A stretch of DNA of 64,000 nucleotides from Dyadobacter sp. UC 10 (GTDB lineage Bacteria > Bacteroidota > Bacteroidia > Cytophagales > Spirosomataceae). The DNA lies in assembly GCF_008369915.1 (NCBI RefSeq), contig NZ_VSRN01000001.1:310001-374000 (forward strand), given 5' to 3'. The notes below the pieces were generated by a model. It saw only the letters and a list, made by a program, of their open reading frames with translations. It did not search any database and had not been told where the DNA came from. Below are positions 35,049 to 44,066 of this stretch, piece after piece (within the stretch, counting starts at the first letter, position 1; each line of letters starts with the position of its first letter). A program made the position numbers and the translations under genes.

Positions 35049-36416
35049 ATGAAAAATCACTATCCAGGACTTCTCCCGAAAGCACACTTATGGACTGATG
35101 TGATTCTCTTGAATCTTTCCTTCCTTTTGGCCTATTTACTTCGTTTCGAGGTGGGCTCCAATTTACTTCCAGATAATTACATTAATTTGCTCCTGGTCGC
35201 AAATTTGGTTTGGATATTTGCAATTCATATCCTGAAAACATATCTGTTCACGCGTCTTTCTTACCACTTCAATACCCAACTTGGGAATTTTCTAAAGGCG
35301 GTTTCTGTACATGCAGCAGCTATGATGGCGTTTCTTTACCTGTCCAAGCAAGGCGAAGATTATTCCAGATATCAATTTCTCCTGACCTACGGTTTGTTTG
35401 TAATGATGTCTACGGCGTCACGAGCCACCGCTGTTTTGTTTCTCAAACTTTACAGGCAAGCAGGCTATAATTATAACCGTTATGCCATCATTGGAAAGGG
35501 CGATTTGGCATATTTGATACGGGAATTCTATGGTGAGCGTAAGGAACTTGGATATCGATATTATGGTATGTTTGAGTTGGATGGCGAACAAAATGACATT
35601 TGGAATCTTGAAGCACATGTTAAGAAGAACCATTTGGACTACCTCTATTGCTGCCTATCGGAAATGAGCGATGATCAGGTTAGGGACGTTATCAAGCTCG
35701 GCGAAAGGTTAAGGACACAAATCCGCCTCGTACCCGATTTTCGCGGATTTATGACTAATATGGCCACAATCGAATACCACGATATGTACCCTATTATTCA
35801 GGTGAATACCAAACCGTTCTCAAGCTTCAACGAACAGACTGTGAAACGTGCTTTCGATCTTATTTTTTCAGGCATTGTAATGGTCTTGGGAGCACCCATC
35901 TTTTTTGTCGTATGGGCAGCAATCAAAATTACTTCTCCTGGACCCGTTTTCTTTAAGCAACATCGCTCAGGACGCTGGGGCGAAATGTTTTATATCTACA
36001 AATTCCGCAGCATGTATGTTGACGCAGATAAGATGGGATTGCAGCATTCGCAAGGTGATAACGATCCACGAATCACGCCGATCGGTCGCTTCTTGCGTAA
36101 ATCTCGCTTGGATGAGTTGCCACAATTTATCAACGTTTTGAAAGGAGAAATGTCTGTGGTTGGTCCACGTCCTTTGTTTAAGTATGATGTTGACATGCTT
36201 ATGGAAGCAGCACCACACGACTTTCAAAGATTACTTACCGTAAAACCAGGCATTACATCTATTGGTCAGATTAACGTTGGTTACGCTGATACCGTCGCTA
36301 AAAATGTGGAGCGGCTCAAGTATGACCTGCAATACCTAAAATCTTATAGTGTTTTTGATGATGTCAGGCTGATATTTAGAACAGTCCAGGTTATGGTTCT
36401 GGGAAGAGGACAATAA
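35049..36416 (+). CDS. wcaJ: Undecaprenyl-phosphate sugar phosphotransferase (WcaJ-like)
   Basis: The likely initiating enzyme of EPS assembly, 455 residues, which moves a hexose-1-phosphate (usually glucose) from UDP-sugar to undecaprenyl phosphate. Four N-terminal membrane segments lie in about 15-125. A CoA-binding-like domain (YNRYAIIGKGDLAYLIREFY) lies at about 140-240. The C-terminal catalytic domain begins KRAFDLIFSG with one more membrane segment, followed by PGPVFFKQHRSGRWGEMFYIYKFRSM, the catalytic-site block RKSRLDELPQFINVLKGEMSVVGPRP and VKPGITSIGQI. All family hallmarks and length fit. It is the last gene before a very strong terminator. Confidence 0.93.
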   Translation: MKNHYPGLLPKAHLWTDVILLNLSFLLAYLLRFEVGSNLLPDNYINLLLVANLVWIFAIHILKTYLFTRLSYHFNTQLGNFLKAVSVHAAAMMAFLYLSKQGEDYSRYQFLLTYGLFVMMSTASRATAVLFLKLYRQAGYNYNRYAIIGKGDLAYLIREFYGERKELGYRYYGMFELDGEQNDIWNLEAHVKKNHLDYLYCCLSEMSDDQVRDVIKLGERLRTQIRLVPDFRGFMTNMATIEYHDMYPIIQVNTKPFSSFNEQTVKRAFDLIFSGIVMVLGAPIFFVVWAAIKITSPGPVFFKQHRSGRWGEMFYIYKFRSMYVDADKMGLQHSQGDNDPRITPIGRFLRKSRLDELPQFINVLKGEMSVVGPRPLFKYDVDMLMEAAPHDFQRLLTVKPGITSIGQINVGYADTVAKNVERLKYDLQYLKSYSVFDDVRLIFRTVQVMVLGRGQ

Positions 36417-36445
36417 GTTTTAGAATTAGTAACCATTCAACTTTG

Positions 36446-36487
36446 CGAAAAGCCCGCCTGAAAAAAAATTTTCAGGCGGGCTTTTCG
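36446..36487. terminator. Strong terminator closing the main EPS transcript
   Basis: A perfect 19-bp stem (36446-36464 with 36469-36487) has a 4-base A loop; its core AGCCCGCCTG is GC-rich and flanked by A- and T-rich ends. It lies 29 bases after the wcaJ stop. The symmetric A/T flanks would let it act on both strands. Confidence 0.85.
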
Positions 36488-36564
36488 ACAGTGAGCAGTA
36501 CGGCTATTTTCGAAATATCCCTCATTCGGATCGTTCAATCCACCATCATCCCAACAATTCTATA

Positions 36565-36572
36565 TATATTTG
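36565..36572 (+). promoter_or_regulatory. Possible -7 element for rfbD
   Basis: TATATTTG is a perfect Bacteroidota -7 box, 35 bp before the rfbD ATG. No TTTG lies 19-21 bases upstream, so the promoter is weak or needs an activator. Confidence 0.4.
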
Positions 36573-36607
36573 ATTTCATTGCCTATACAATAACTTAAAA
36601 ATTCTGA

Positions 36608-37477
36608 ATGAAAATACTTGTTCTTGGCGCATCCGGACAATTAGGTAGTTGCTTAAAGAAAATCGCAGGAGAGAGAAATTTGATGGACATTTCATTTCCC
36701 TCTGAGCAAGACGGAAATATTTTGGACCCATCTTTGCTAGATAAGTTGTTTGCTAATGAAAGACCATCGTTCGTCATTAATTGTGCCGCTTACACAGCTG
36801 TCGATAAAGCGGAAGAAGAAATTGATATTTGCAGAAAAGTAAATCGCGATGGAGCGGCTAACATCGCAGAAGCCTGTAAAAAATACGGAGCTACGCTGGT
36901 ACATATCAGTACCGACTTTGTCTTTAAAGGAGACGTAACCGGCCTGCTCAAAGAGACTGATCAGACGGAACCGGAAAATGTGTATGGGCTTACAAAATTA
37001 GAAGGCGAAACGGCGATATCGGAATTATTACCGGAACATTTCATTATCAGAACTAGCTGGCTATACTCTGAGTTTGGCAATAACTTTGTTAAAACCATGC
37101 TCCGGCTTGGGGCTGAGCGCGACCAGATCGGAGTGATAGTCGACCAGGTAGGTTCCCCCACATACGCAGTCGATCTAGCTGCTGCAATTCTAGACATCAT
37201 TGATTTTGGCGATCAACAGTATGGTATCTATCACTACAGCAATGAAGGCGTCACGTCCTGGTATGATTTTGCAAAGGCAGTATTTGATATCAGTGGCACC
37301 GAAGTGAAAGTCAATCCGGTTAAAACCTCTGAGTATATAACCAAAGCGGTTCGACCTGCATACTCTGTTATGGACAAAAGCAAAATCAAACAGAACTTTG
37401 GCATCCAAATACCATACTGGCGCGATAGCCTCATCGTCTGCGTTGAAAGACTACAAGTGCCAACTTTTAAAAATTGA
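36608..37477 (+). CDS. rfbD: dTDP-4-dehydrorhamnose reductase-like protein
   Basis: An NADPH-dependent SDR enzyme of 289 residues that reduces dTDP-4-keto-L-rhamnose to dTDP-L-rhamnose. Seen directly: KILVLGASGQLGSCL, PSFVINCAAYTAVDKAEEE, LVHISTDFVFKGD, the catalytic YGLTKLEGE (YxxxK) and IIRTSWLYSEFGNNFVKTML, all RmlD hallmarks. Length is normal. RmlA, RmlB and RmlC are not in this window, so they must be elsewhere if the pathway is complete. It lies outside the main EPS transcript and its 3' end overlaps the opposite-strand Wzi gene by 11 bp. Confidence 0.92.
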   Translation: MKILVLGASGQLGSCLKKIAGERNLMDISFPSEQDGNILDPSLLDKLFANERPSFVINCAAYTAVDKAEEEIDICRKVNRDGAANIAEACKKYGATLVHISTDFVFKGDVTGLLKETDQTEPENVYGLTKLEGETAISELLPEHFIIRTSWLYSEFGNNFVKTMLRLGAERDQIGVIVDQVGSPTYAVDLAAAILDIIDFGDQQYGIYHYSNEGVTSWYDFAKAVFDISGTEVKVNPVKTSEYITKAVRPAYSVMDKSKIKQNFGIQIPYWRDSLIVCVERLQVPTFKN

Positions 37478-38966
37478 CGTTTTTACGTATTGATAACGAT
37501 CCTCCGAAAGCATTCTCAAACAATTCGCCCTGGTCCATTGAAACAGCTCCCTTGATCACAGAACCTCCAAGCAATTGCACAGGAACTTCTAATGCTAACA
37601 GTGCGGAAAACTGATAAATTTTCCCGGGAAAACCTTGATCATATGTCCCCTGATTGCTGGAAAGAGAAAATTTCGTCACCCAGGTGGCTGCATTCAGCTT
37701 ACCCTTCAAACCAGCGTGAGTAACCCATACCCGATTATTATTTGTAAAAAAATCCGCATATTTTGGCCAATTGTTTTCCGCCGTAGCTGTTATGAAAGGC
37801 GTACCTATACCCCTTCCATAGTACGACCAGCCATCTCTGACCTGACCATTGTTAAAGTAGTCGTCTTTTCCCCTGATACCATTTCCGTCAGTTGTCTCAC
37901 TCCCGCCCTGACTTTTCGTATAAAGCAATTCTAAGGTAAGCCTATCGACAGTGAAGTTGGCTTCGCCCCTGTTTTTCATTTTGAATATAACCCCATTCAA
38001 GCCATCTTTGATGTTGTTCAAATAAAACAATGACCCGTCTTCCACGAGATTCTGACGATAAAGGAAGATATTCACATTAGCCAGATCTAGCTCCAAACCT
38101 GCATCTAAACTGGCTACGTGGTTTCCGATACGATTTGTCCTATCGAAATTAGAAAGATCCTTTTTTTTCTTTGGTTTGAAACCGGTTACTACATACCAAT
38201 AATTGTCGATCCCTCCCGGCATTTTTCCATTCTCTGTAAAATAGGGCGATCTTCCACCCCATTGCACAGCATGATTAAATCCTCCATGCAATTTTACTTT
38301 GCCGTCGGGCTTTCCTAACCGGACGAAAAGTGCCTTGTTGTGAAACTTCAAATGACTTGTCACAGGTCTCGTATTTTCAAGAAAACCATCTGAATAAAAG
38401 CCCTTGAAATAAACGAAATTCCGAATTAGCGGCACATAATTTTCAAATCCAATCTGCACTTTTGGAATAGGCAACGCATTACCAGACCACATATACGAAC
38501 CTGTCCCCAGTTCATTGTCGTTGAATCCTACATATTCCTTCCTTCTCCCCACCGTCAGTTGAAAGCTTTTAAATGCAATGCCCGCATAAGCCTGTGGAAG
38601 TAAAAATTTGCTATTTTTACTTGCGTTACCTACTGCTTCCAAACCATATACATAAGTCCAGTTCTGCTTCGATTCAGTATTTTGAGAAAACGGCTGCCTT
38701 CCCACGACCCCGGCTCTCAGGCTTCCTACCTGGCCAGTAGTCGGAACAATACCCCATTGATTAGCGTGAAGCCAGAAAGGAGTGCGCGATGCAGTTGATC
38801 CGTAGGCGGCTAATTCCACCCAGGCGTTCGTGTGGCTGATGGTTGTGTCTGTGTCCTGAGCAATTGCCGGAGTAGCCAGTGCACATATAACAGAGCAACC
38901 CGTGACGGTTAAAAGTTTACGCAGGGAGATCGATGAATGAAACAATCTGTTGTAGGTTGATGTCAT
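37467..38966 (-). CDS. Second Wzi-family capsule assembly protein
   Basis: An outer-membrane beta-barrel candidate of 499 residues with a signal peptide ending TPAIAQ. The mature region has AAYGSTASRTPFWLHANQWGIVP, LTVGRRKEYVGF, SGNALPIPKVQIGFENY and KLHGGFNHAVQWGG, the same blocks as the Wzi-family protein at 8453-9850, but with substantial divergence. It is the last gene of a minus-strand operon after two rhamnosidases (75-bp gap). This suggests a surface role tied to rhamnose-containing glycans, either retaining EPS or handling its fragments. That link is inference from gene order. Confidence 0.83.
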   Translation of the reverse strand: MTSTYNRLFHSSISLRKLLTVTGCSVICALATPAIAQDTDTTISHTNAWVELAAYGSTASRTPFWLHANQWGIVPTTGQVGSLRAGVVGRQPFSQNTESKQNWTYVYGLEAVGNASKNSKFLLPQAYAGIAFKSFQLTVGRRKEYVGFNDNELGTGSYMWSGNALPIPKVQIGFENYVPLIRNFVYFKGFYSDGFLENTRPVTSHLKFHNKALFVRLGKPDGKVKLHGGFNHAVQWGGRSPYFTENGKMPGGIDNYWYVVTGFKPKKKKDLSNFDRTNRIGNHVASLDAGLELDLANVNIFLYRQNLVEDGSLFYLNNIKDGLNGVIFKMKNRGEANFTVDRLTLELLYTKSQGGSETTDGNGIRGKDDYFNNGQVRDGWSYYGRGIGTPFITATAENNWPKYADFFTNNNRVWVTHAGLKGKLNAATWVTKFSLSSNQGTYDQGFPGKIYQFSALLALEVPVQLLGGSVIKGAVSMDQGELFENAFGGSLSIRKNVNF

Positions 38967-39041
38967 TAACTAATGATTTATTTAAACGTTGAGTCAGACT
39001 TTTGATCCTCAAAAGTTAACAAATAAAGCAAAAAATCATCA

Positions 39042-41879
39042 TTATCTGACTACGAACTCGTAACTCCCCGACCCTGCTCCGACAATCGTATAGCCACGTT
39101 CTGTCCCGAGCAGCTTCACTGATTTGGTCTTATTAAGGCCTTCTTTATTGACTAAAATATTCTGCTCACTCGGGGAAGGGACATGAATTCGGGCCACAGT
39201 ATTCACTGGCACCGTTACTTTCAAACGAAGTCCGCTATTACTTCTCTCCCACTCCGAAACGATCTCACCGTTCATTGTGACAAGGGAAGCCTTTAAATGA
39301 TTAATGCCATCTTTTCCCATACCGGCAGGAGCGATCTCGGGCCGGATATCGAAGGTTGCAAAACCTGGCTGAGTAGCCTGTATTCCAGCTGCATTACCAA
39401 ACATCCATTCGCAAACCGCTCCAAATGCATAGTGGCTGAACGAGTTCATTGCTGCATTATATTTGAAACCATCTTCCTTCGTATAGCTGTCCCAACGCTC
39501 CCAGATAGTAGTCGAGCCATTTTCGACCTCAAAACCCCACGACGGAAACTCCTTACTTAAAAACAAACGGTAAGCCAGATCTGAATTCCCGGTGGCAGAC
39601 AATGCAGGTAACAGCGGCTTTGCTCCCAGAAACCCGGTGCCAAGCTTATTATTATTCTCCTGTAAAAGCGCAACCAGCAAATCGCCGGACTTTTTCGTCT
39701 GGGACTTGTCTACGATATTCATATAGATCGCATTTGCATAGGCTGTTTGGGTATGGCCGGTAAAGCCCAGCGCCCCGTCTACATAACCCGCCCCGTTGCC
39801 ATATGCCTTTGCATCGCATTTAAAATGTCCATTCTCATCGCTGTAATGCTCCAAAACCGCTTTTCTGACCTTGGCAGCAAGTGCCGTATATTCCTGTTGA
39901 TCTTTTTGGTTCTTAATTGCACCTGCCATTTCCGCCATCAGATCAGCGCAGTAAGCATAGTAAAAGGAGGCGAGCATATCCGGCGGGGTTTTCTTGCCGA
40001 AAGAAAGCCAGTCGCCAAATCCCCCTTTCGGGTCAATGTCAGCGAAAGCATTTTCTTTGAATACGTAAGTCCCCTTGCTCCTCTTCTCGAGGAAATCCAT
40101 AAACCGGGACATTTCCGTCCAGCCCCGGCTGATCATGCGCGTGTCTCCATAAGCACGGTAAATCTGGTATGGACAAATGATGCCGGCTTCCATCCAGCCT
40201 GGTGAGAAGGTATCTGTTTTCCGTAGATCCGGCGCTGGCGCGTAAAGCGGGTAAGCGCCGTCCTTTCGCTGACCGTCATTTAAATCAACTACCCATTTGG
40301 TAAAAAAGGAAGCCACATCGCGGTTAAAAGTAGCCGACTTGACATAAACCTGCGCGTCACCCGTCCAGCCGATACGCTCATCGCGCTGCGGACAGTCCGT
40401 TGGAATATCAATATAATTGGCACGCTGGGTCCAGTCGATATTGCTGTACAGCTGCTTAACCATGGCATTATCTGTCTGAAACGACCCGGTTTGGGGGGTA
40501 TCCGAACCAATAACCAGGCCGGTAACTGCGTCCTTGGCGGGTTTGTAGTCGAGCCCTGCAAGTTCTACATATTGGAAACCGTGAAATGTGAATTGCGGCT
40601 GCCAGGTCTCACCCTGCGGGTCGCCTTTCAATATATAAGTATCAGTTGCCCTGGCCATCCGCAGGTTCTCCGTCATCAGCCTGCCGTCGGGGTGCAGCTT
40701 TTCCCCAAAGCGCAAACGGACCGTATCACCGGCTGCACCCTTGACTTTGATACGGACAATTCCGGCAAAATTCTGGCCCATGTCAAAAATATAACTGCCT
40801 CCGGGCCGGTCAGCAATGCTTTTGACATCCAGAGTCTGGGTAATCCTTACCGGCGGACCGGGATACACCTGGATCAGTCGCTCGGGTTTATCAGCAAATA
40901 CCTGCGCTTTCTCCCACTTACTGTCATCAAAACCAGTTTTGTTCCAACCAGCTGGTTCGAGCCGCCCATCATACGTTTCGCCATTGAGCAGGTCAGATTC
41001 CAGCAGCGCGCCTTTGCTGGCTTTCCAGGACTGGTCTGTTACAAATGTCTCTTTGTTCCCGTCATTGTACTCAACTTCCAGCTGCGCCTTCAAAAGCGGT
41101 ACTTTTCCATAAAATGCACGTACAACAGGGTTTTGCACCAAAAAAGAATAGCCCAGATACCCTGCATACCATCCATAGGAAAGCTGGGAAGCCAGTGCAT
41201 TTTCTCCGGGTTTAAGATCCGAAGTAACGTCGTAGGTTTGGTAGTAAACCCTTTTATCATAATCTGTCCAGCCTGGCGTCAGGAATGCATCCCCTGTTTT
41301 TTTTCCATTGATTTGAAATTCATAAAGACCCAGCGCGGTGACATAAAGTCTGGCTTTTTTGAGTCCTTTTTTGATCAAAATCTGCTTTCTCAGATAAGGC
41401 GCGGGAGGTAAATGGTAAATTTTTCCTTTGCCTAAATGATCCAGGTCAAGTCCGATCCAGTCTGCTTTCCATTCACTTTTTGCAAGAAGCCCCATTTCCC
41501 AGAAGGCCGTTTCGCTCCATTTCCCGGCAACTCCGTTATTGTCCCAGCTTCTTACTTTCCAGTAACAGACGTTTCTGGAAGCGAGCGGCTTTCCTTTATA
41601 TTCGATCTGATAGGTAGCGCGACCGGCCGTTTTCCCTGTATTCCAAAGATCTGCTTTTTCTTCCGTCAGCTGCTCAGCCGAGCTGGCCACCAGGATCTGG
41701 TAAGCTGTTTGAAGCTGGTTATTTTCGCTGGATTGCAGTTGCCAGCTCATACGCGGGCTCTTCTGGTCGGTAACCGGGTTGACCTTGTATTCGCAGCGCA
41801 GGTAGATCGGGTCGATACCGCTTGCATTTACAACAGTAGTCAGTAATGCCGGTAAAAGCAGGTATAAAAAGATTTTCAT
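39042..41879 (-). CDS. GH78 alpha-L-rhamnosidase
   Basis: A secreted protein of 945 residues (signal peptide ending VVNASG) that hydrolyses terminal alpha-L-rhamnose from glycans. The order is an N-terminal fibronectin-like domain (YLRCEYKVNPVTDQKSPRMSW), two beta-sandwich domains (KKARLYVTALGLYEFQINGKK; FDMGQNFAGIVRIKVKG), the (alpha/alpha)6 barrel from about 470 and a C-terminal beta domain. Catalytic signatures are CPQRDERIGWTGDAQ with D500/E501 and D508, and TTIWERW with E794, matching the acidic residues of characterised GH78 enzymes. It follows the second rhamnosidase by 13 bp. Likely location is the periplasm or cell surface. Confidence 0.93.
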   Translation of the reverse strand: MKIFLYLLLPALLTTVVNASGIDPIYLRCEYKVNPVTDQKSPRMSWQLQSSENNQLQTAYQILVASSAEQLTEEKADLWNTGKTAGRATYQIEYKGKPLASRNVCYWKVRSWDNNGVAGKWSETAFWEMGLLAKSEWKADWIGLDLDHLGKGKIYHLPPAPYLRKQILIKKGLKKARLYVTALGLYEFQINGKKTGDAFLTPGWTDYDKRVYYQTYDVTSDLKPGENALASQLSYGWYAGYLGYSFLVQNPVVRAFYGKVPLLKAQLEVEYNDGNKETFVTDQSWKASKGALLESDLLNGETYDGRLEPAGWNKTGFDDSKWEKAQVFADKPERLIQVYPGPPVRITQTLDVKSIADRPGGSYIFDMGQNFAGIVRIKVKGAAGDTVRLRFGEKLHPDGRLMTENLRMARATDTYILKGDPQGETWQPQFTFHGFQYVELAGLDYKPAKDAVTGLVIGSDTPQTGSFQTDNAMVKQLYSNIDWTQRANYIDIPTDCPQRDERIGWTGDAQVYVKSATFNRDVASFFTKWVVDLNDGQRKDGAYPLYAPAPDLRKTDTFSPGWMEAGIICPYQIYRAYGDTRMISRGWTEMSRFMDFLEKRSKGTYVFKENAFADIDPKGGFGDWLSFGKKTPPDMLASFYYAYCADLMAEMAGAIKNQKDQQEYTALAAKVRKAVLEHYSDENGHFKCDAKAYGNGAGYVDGALGFTGHTQTAYANAIYMNIVDKSQTKKSGDLLVALLQENNNKLGTGFLGAKPLLPALSATGNSDLAYRLFLSKEFPSWGFEVENGSTTIWERWDSYTKEDGFKYNAAMNSFSHYAFGAVCEWMFGNAAGIQATQPGFATFDIRPEIAPAGMGKDGINHLKASLVTMNGEIVSEWERSNSGLRLKVTVPVNTVARIHVPSPSEQNILVNKEGLNKTKSVKLLGTERGYTIVGAGSGSYEFVVR

Positions 41880-41892
41880 GAAGTTAGTCTGG

Positions 41893-43653
41893 CTAGCGTA
41901 AAACTTTTACGCCTTTGGGCGCGTCTATGTTGGATTTAATACTGCCGTCGGCCTGCTTTTCATGGCGCACTTTGACTACTCCAAGCGGCGTAGGATAAGT
42001 ACCTTCCGCCCAGGTCAGATCACCCAGATTGGGCTGCACGCGGATCGTCTTTCCTCCTGCTTCTACGATACTGATGCCCAATACGTGTTCCGAAAGCCAG
42101 GCAGTCGGGCCCGAGGCCCAGCCGTGGCAGAGGCTGTGACGCAGGTTTTTGTAACAATAAGCACCGAAATCGCCATGAATATCATCCTTACCCTCCGGCA
42201 CGAGTTCATCGATCGGCGCCGCATTTTTGGTCCAGGCCAGATCAAAATCCTCCCAGAAAGTCGTTGCTCCCATATCGAGCATTCCGCCCCAATAGTTGCG
42301 GATGCAGTTCAAAGCGCCGTTGTAGTCTTTGGCCTTTGCTTTGGCCTGCAGCATATAATAGCCGTAAAACGTAGAAAAGCGCTCACATTCACCCTGCGAG
42401 ATCACATCCGCATTCGCCTTTTCGGACGGAACCAGCCCAGCCAGCGCCAAAAGTGAAGCTGCCTGCTTGGATCCATTCATTTTGGGCACATACAGTTTGA
42501 GCTGATCAGCTGTTTTCTTGCACTTGGCCGCTTGTCCTGGTTCGTCCAGAATAGTGCACAATTCCGCTCCCGCTTCCAGGCTCATCACCATCATCGCGTG
42601 CAAACCGGCATGTATTCCCTGCGGGTTTTCGCTTGACGGCCAGTCCAGAAAACGTGTGCCGTCCAGGTTTTCTTTATTGTCTTTTGTTTTCTGGATCAAT
42701 AAATCCAGCAGACCCACCAGGTACTTTTGCTGCTTGCGCAGGTATGCCAAATCACCCTGATTTTTATATAAATCTCTATGTATCAAGACCCACCACATTG
42801 AATAGGCACTGATCCCATTCATCCAGCCCGGTAGCGGGGTAATATCGCGCGCCTGGTCCAGACTTTTGGCAACTACTTCATTTTTCCCAAAAACAGTATT
42901 GATCGTCATCACTTCCGGGTGCATATCCCCAACCCACACCAGCCGGTCGCGCTTGATCCCGTCCCACAAATATTCCTGCATATTTAAATGGACTGTGTAC
43001 GCGCCCACATCCCATATCTGGTTGAGCCGCTCATCATTGCTTTTGAATGAGCCCAGATAGGGAATATCCCGGAACTCGAATACGGCCCTGACTTCTTTCA
43101 GCTGTAACTCACGATCCGGGTCAACCAGATCGATCCTGGCGAAACGAAAACCTGAATTTCCAACCTGCATACTACCCAGCCAGGGTACCTGCACGACAAA
43201 ATCACGCATAGCATGGTCATTGGTTGCGCCCTGGATCGTGTCAATATCGGACATGGCTTCACTAACCGATTCGCCGAAGCGGATCCTGACCCGCATGGGT
43301 TTCTGGTTCGCAGGCTGGTCGGTGATCAGCTGAATTCCACCCTGTATCTCTTTTCCAAAATCGAAGAGTATCCCCGGCGTTTGATCTCCGGTACTGATCA
43401 TTTTACAGAAATTCTGATGCACCAGATCAGCCTGCCCGCTGCCTTTGACAAGTAATTTCTGGGCGTCTATCACACTTGTAGACGTCTTATCGGAGGTCCA
43501 GACGATCCGCTTAGGCGTAAGATAATGGCGGATTCGGGAGTCTTTCTGGCTTTCGTAAGTTTTATCGAAAATAGGCGGAAGCCCCTGAGAGCGGGCGTCG
43601 TAGCTGGTCAGCAGCAGCGTATAGCAAAGAATCGTCAGGTAATTTTTATACAT
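41893..43653 (-). CDS. GH78-related alpha-L-rhamnosidase, short form
   Basis: A secreted protein of 586 residues (signal peptide ending DARSQG). It has one beta-sandwich-like N-terminal domain (GILFDFGKEIQGGIQL) and an (alpha/alpha)6 barrel from about 190 with GIKRDRLVWVGDMHPE and GATTFWEDFDLAW, equivalents of the GH78 acid/base motifs. The final VQPNLGDLTWAEGTYPTPLGVVKV is the C-terminal beta domain. It is much shorter than the neighbouring 945-residue enzyme and probably differs in specificity. It is the first gene of the three-gene minus-strand operon that faces the phased GTCA/TGAC array. Confidence 0.85.
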   Translation of the reverse strand: MYKNYLTILCYTLLLTSYDARSQGLPPIFDKTYESQKDSRIRHYLTPKRIVWTSDKTSTSVIDAQKLLVKGSGQADLVHQNFCKMISTGDQTPGILFDFGKEIQGGIQLITDQPANQKPMRVRIRFGESVSEAMSDIDTIQGATNDHAMRDFVVQVPWLGSMQVGNSGFRFARIDLVDPDRELQLKEVRAVFEFRDIPYLGSFKSNDERLNQIWDVGAYTVHLNMQEYLWDGIKRDRLVWVGDMHPEVMTINTVFGKNEVVAKSLDQARDITPLPGWMNGISAYSMWWVLIHRDLYKNQGDLAYLRKQQKYLVGLLDLLIQKTKDNKENLDGTRFLDWPSSENPQGIHAGLHAMMVMSLEAGAELCTILDEPGQAAKCKKTADQLKLYVPKMNGSKQAASLLALAGLVPSEKANADVISQGECERFSTFYGYYMLQAKAKAKDYNGALNCIRNYWGGMLDMGATTFWEDFDLAWTKNAAPIDELVPEGKDDIHGDFGAYCYKNLRHSLCHGWASGPTAWLSEHVLGISIVEAGGKTIRVQPNLGDLTWAEGTYPTPLGVVKVRHEKQADGSIKSNIDAPKGVKVLR

Positions 43654-43772
43654 AAGGATTTAGGATTCATTGTAATATTGCAGGAAAATAAATGATTATA
43701 GTTTTACCAACTAACCTGTTGTGTCCTGCTGGGGGATTAAGGTGGGCTTATTAGATCAGTGGTTTCGTTAAT

Positions 43773-43965
43773 GTCATTTGTTGTCATTTGTCATCAAGGT
43801 CATTTATAGTCACTAATTGTCATTTATAGTCAGATCGAGTACGATTGTAGATTTGGTTAGGTGATACAATGACGACCAACTTATTACTTCATGACCACAC
43901 TTGACAATTAATGACTAAAAATGACCACACTTGACAACAAATGACAATTCTTGCCAACAAATGAC
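43773..43965. repeat. 10-bp-phased GTCA/TGAC array in two opposed blocks
   Basis: Left block: GTCA starts at 43773, 43783, 43799, 43809, 43819 and 43829 (plus one off phase at 43790). Right block: TGAC, its reverse complement, starts at 43892, 43902, 43912, 43922, 43932, 43942 and 43962, with TGCC at 43952, so the right block keeps strict 10-bp spacing over eight positions. Spacer bases are partly mirrored too: GTCATTTGTTGTCA (43773-43786) is the exact reverse complement of 43932-43945, and GTCACTAATTGTCA (43809-43822) matches 43902-43915 at 13 of 14. ATGACCACACTTGACAA is repeated at 43891 and 43921. It lies between the divergent rhamnosidase and symporter operons. A multi-site regulator platform is the most natural reading; a dispersed genomic repeat or large hairpin is also possible. 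Confidence 0.85.
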
Positions 43966-44007
43966 TTCCTTCCTCTACACCACGCTAAAACCGCTAAAAA
44001 ACCGTTC

Positions 44008-44015
44008 TAATTTTG
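44008..44015 (+). promoter_or_regulatory. -7 element for the symporter operon
   Basis: TAATTTTG is a perfect TAnnTTTG box, 51 bp before the small membrane ORF. No TTTG lies at the proper distance upstream. The TGAC array ends about 20 bp before the expected -33 position, which fits an activator-dependent promoter. Confidence 0.45.
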
Positions 44016-44066
44016 CCAGTGCTGCTTTTAGCCCTATTTTTAGCCATTGCCTAAACCACCAAGGCC

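Noticed and set aside
34852..35052. 66-codon plus-strand frame ending at the wcaJ start
   Set aside because: It needs a TTG start, shows no family pattern, and covers the leader hairpin. The translated sequence looks random despite the ATGA overlap.
40491..41411. 306-codon plus-strand frame inside the GH78 gene
   Set aside because: It is an antisense shadow of a gene with intact GH78 motifs on the minus strand.
43773..43965. CRISPR array
   Set aside because: Motifs are only 4 bases on a 10-bp grid in two opposed orientations; no 25-40-bp repeats, spacers or cas genes are present.
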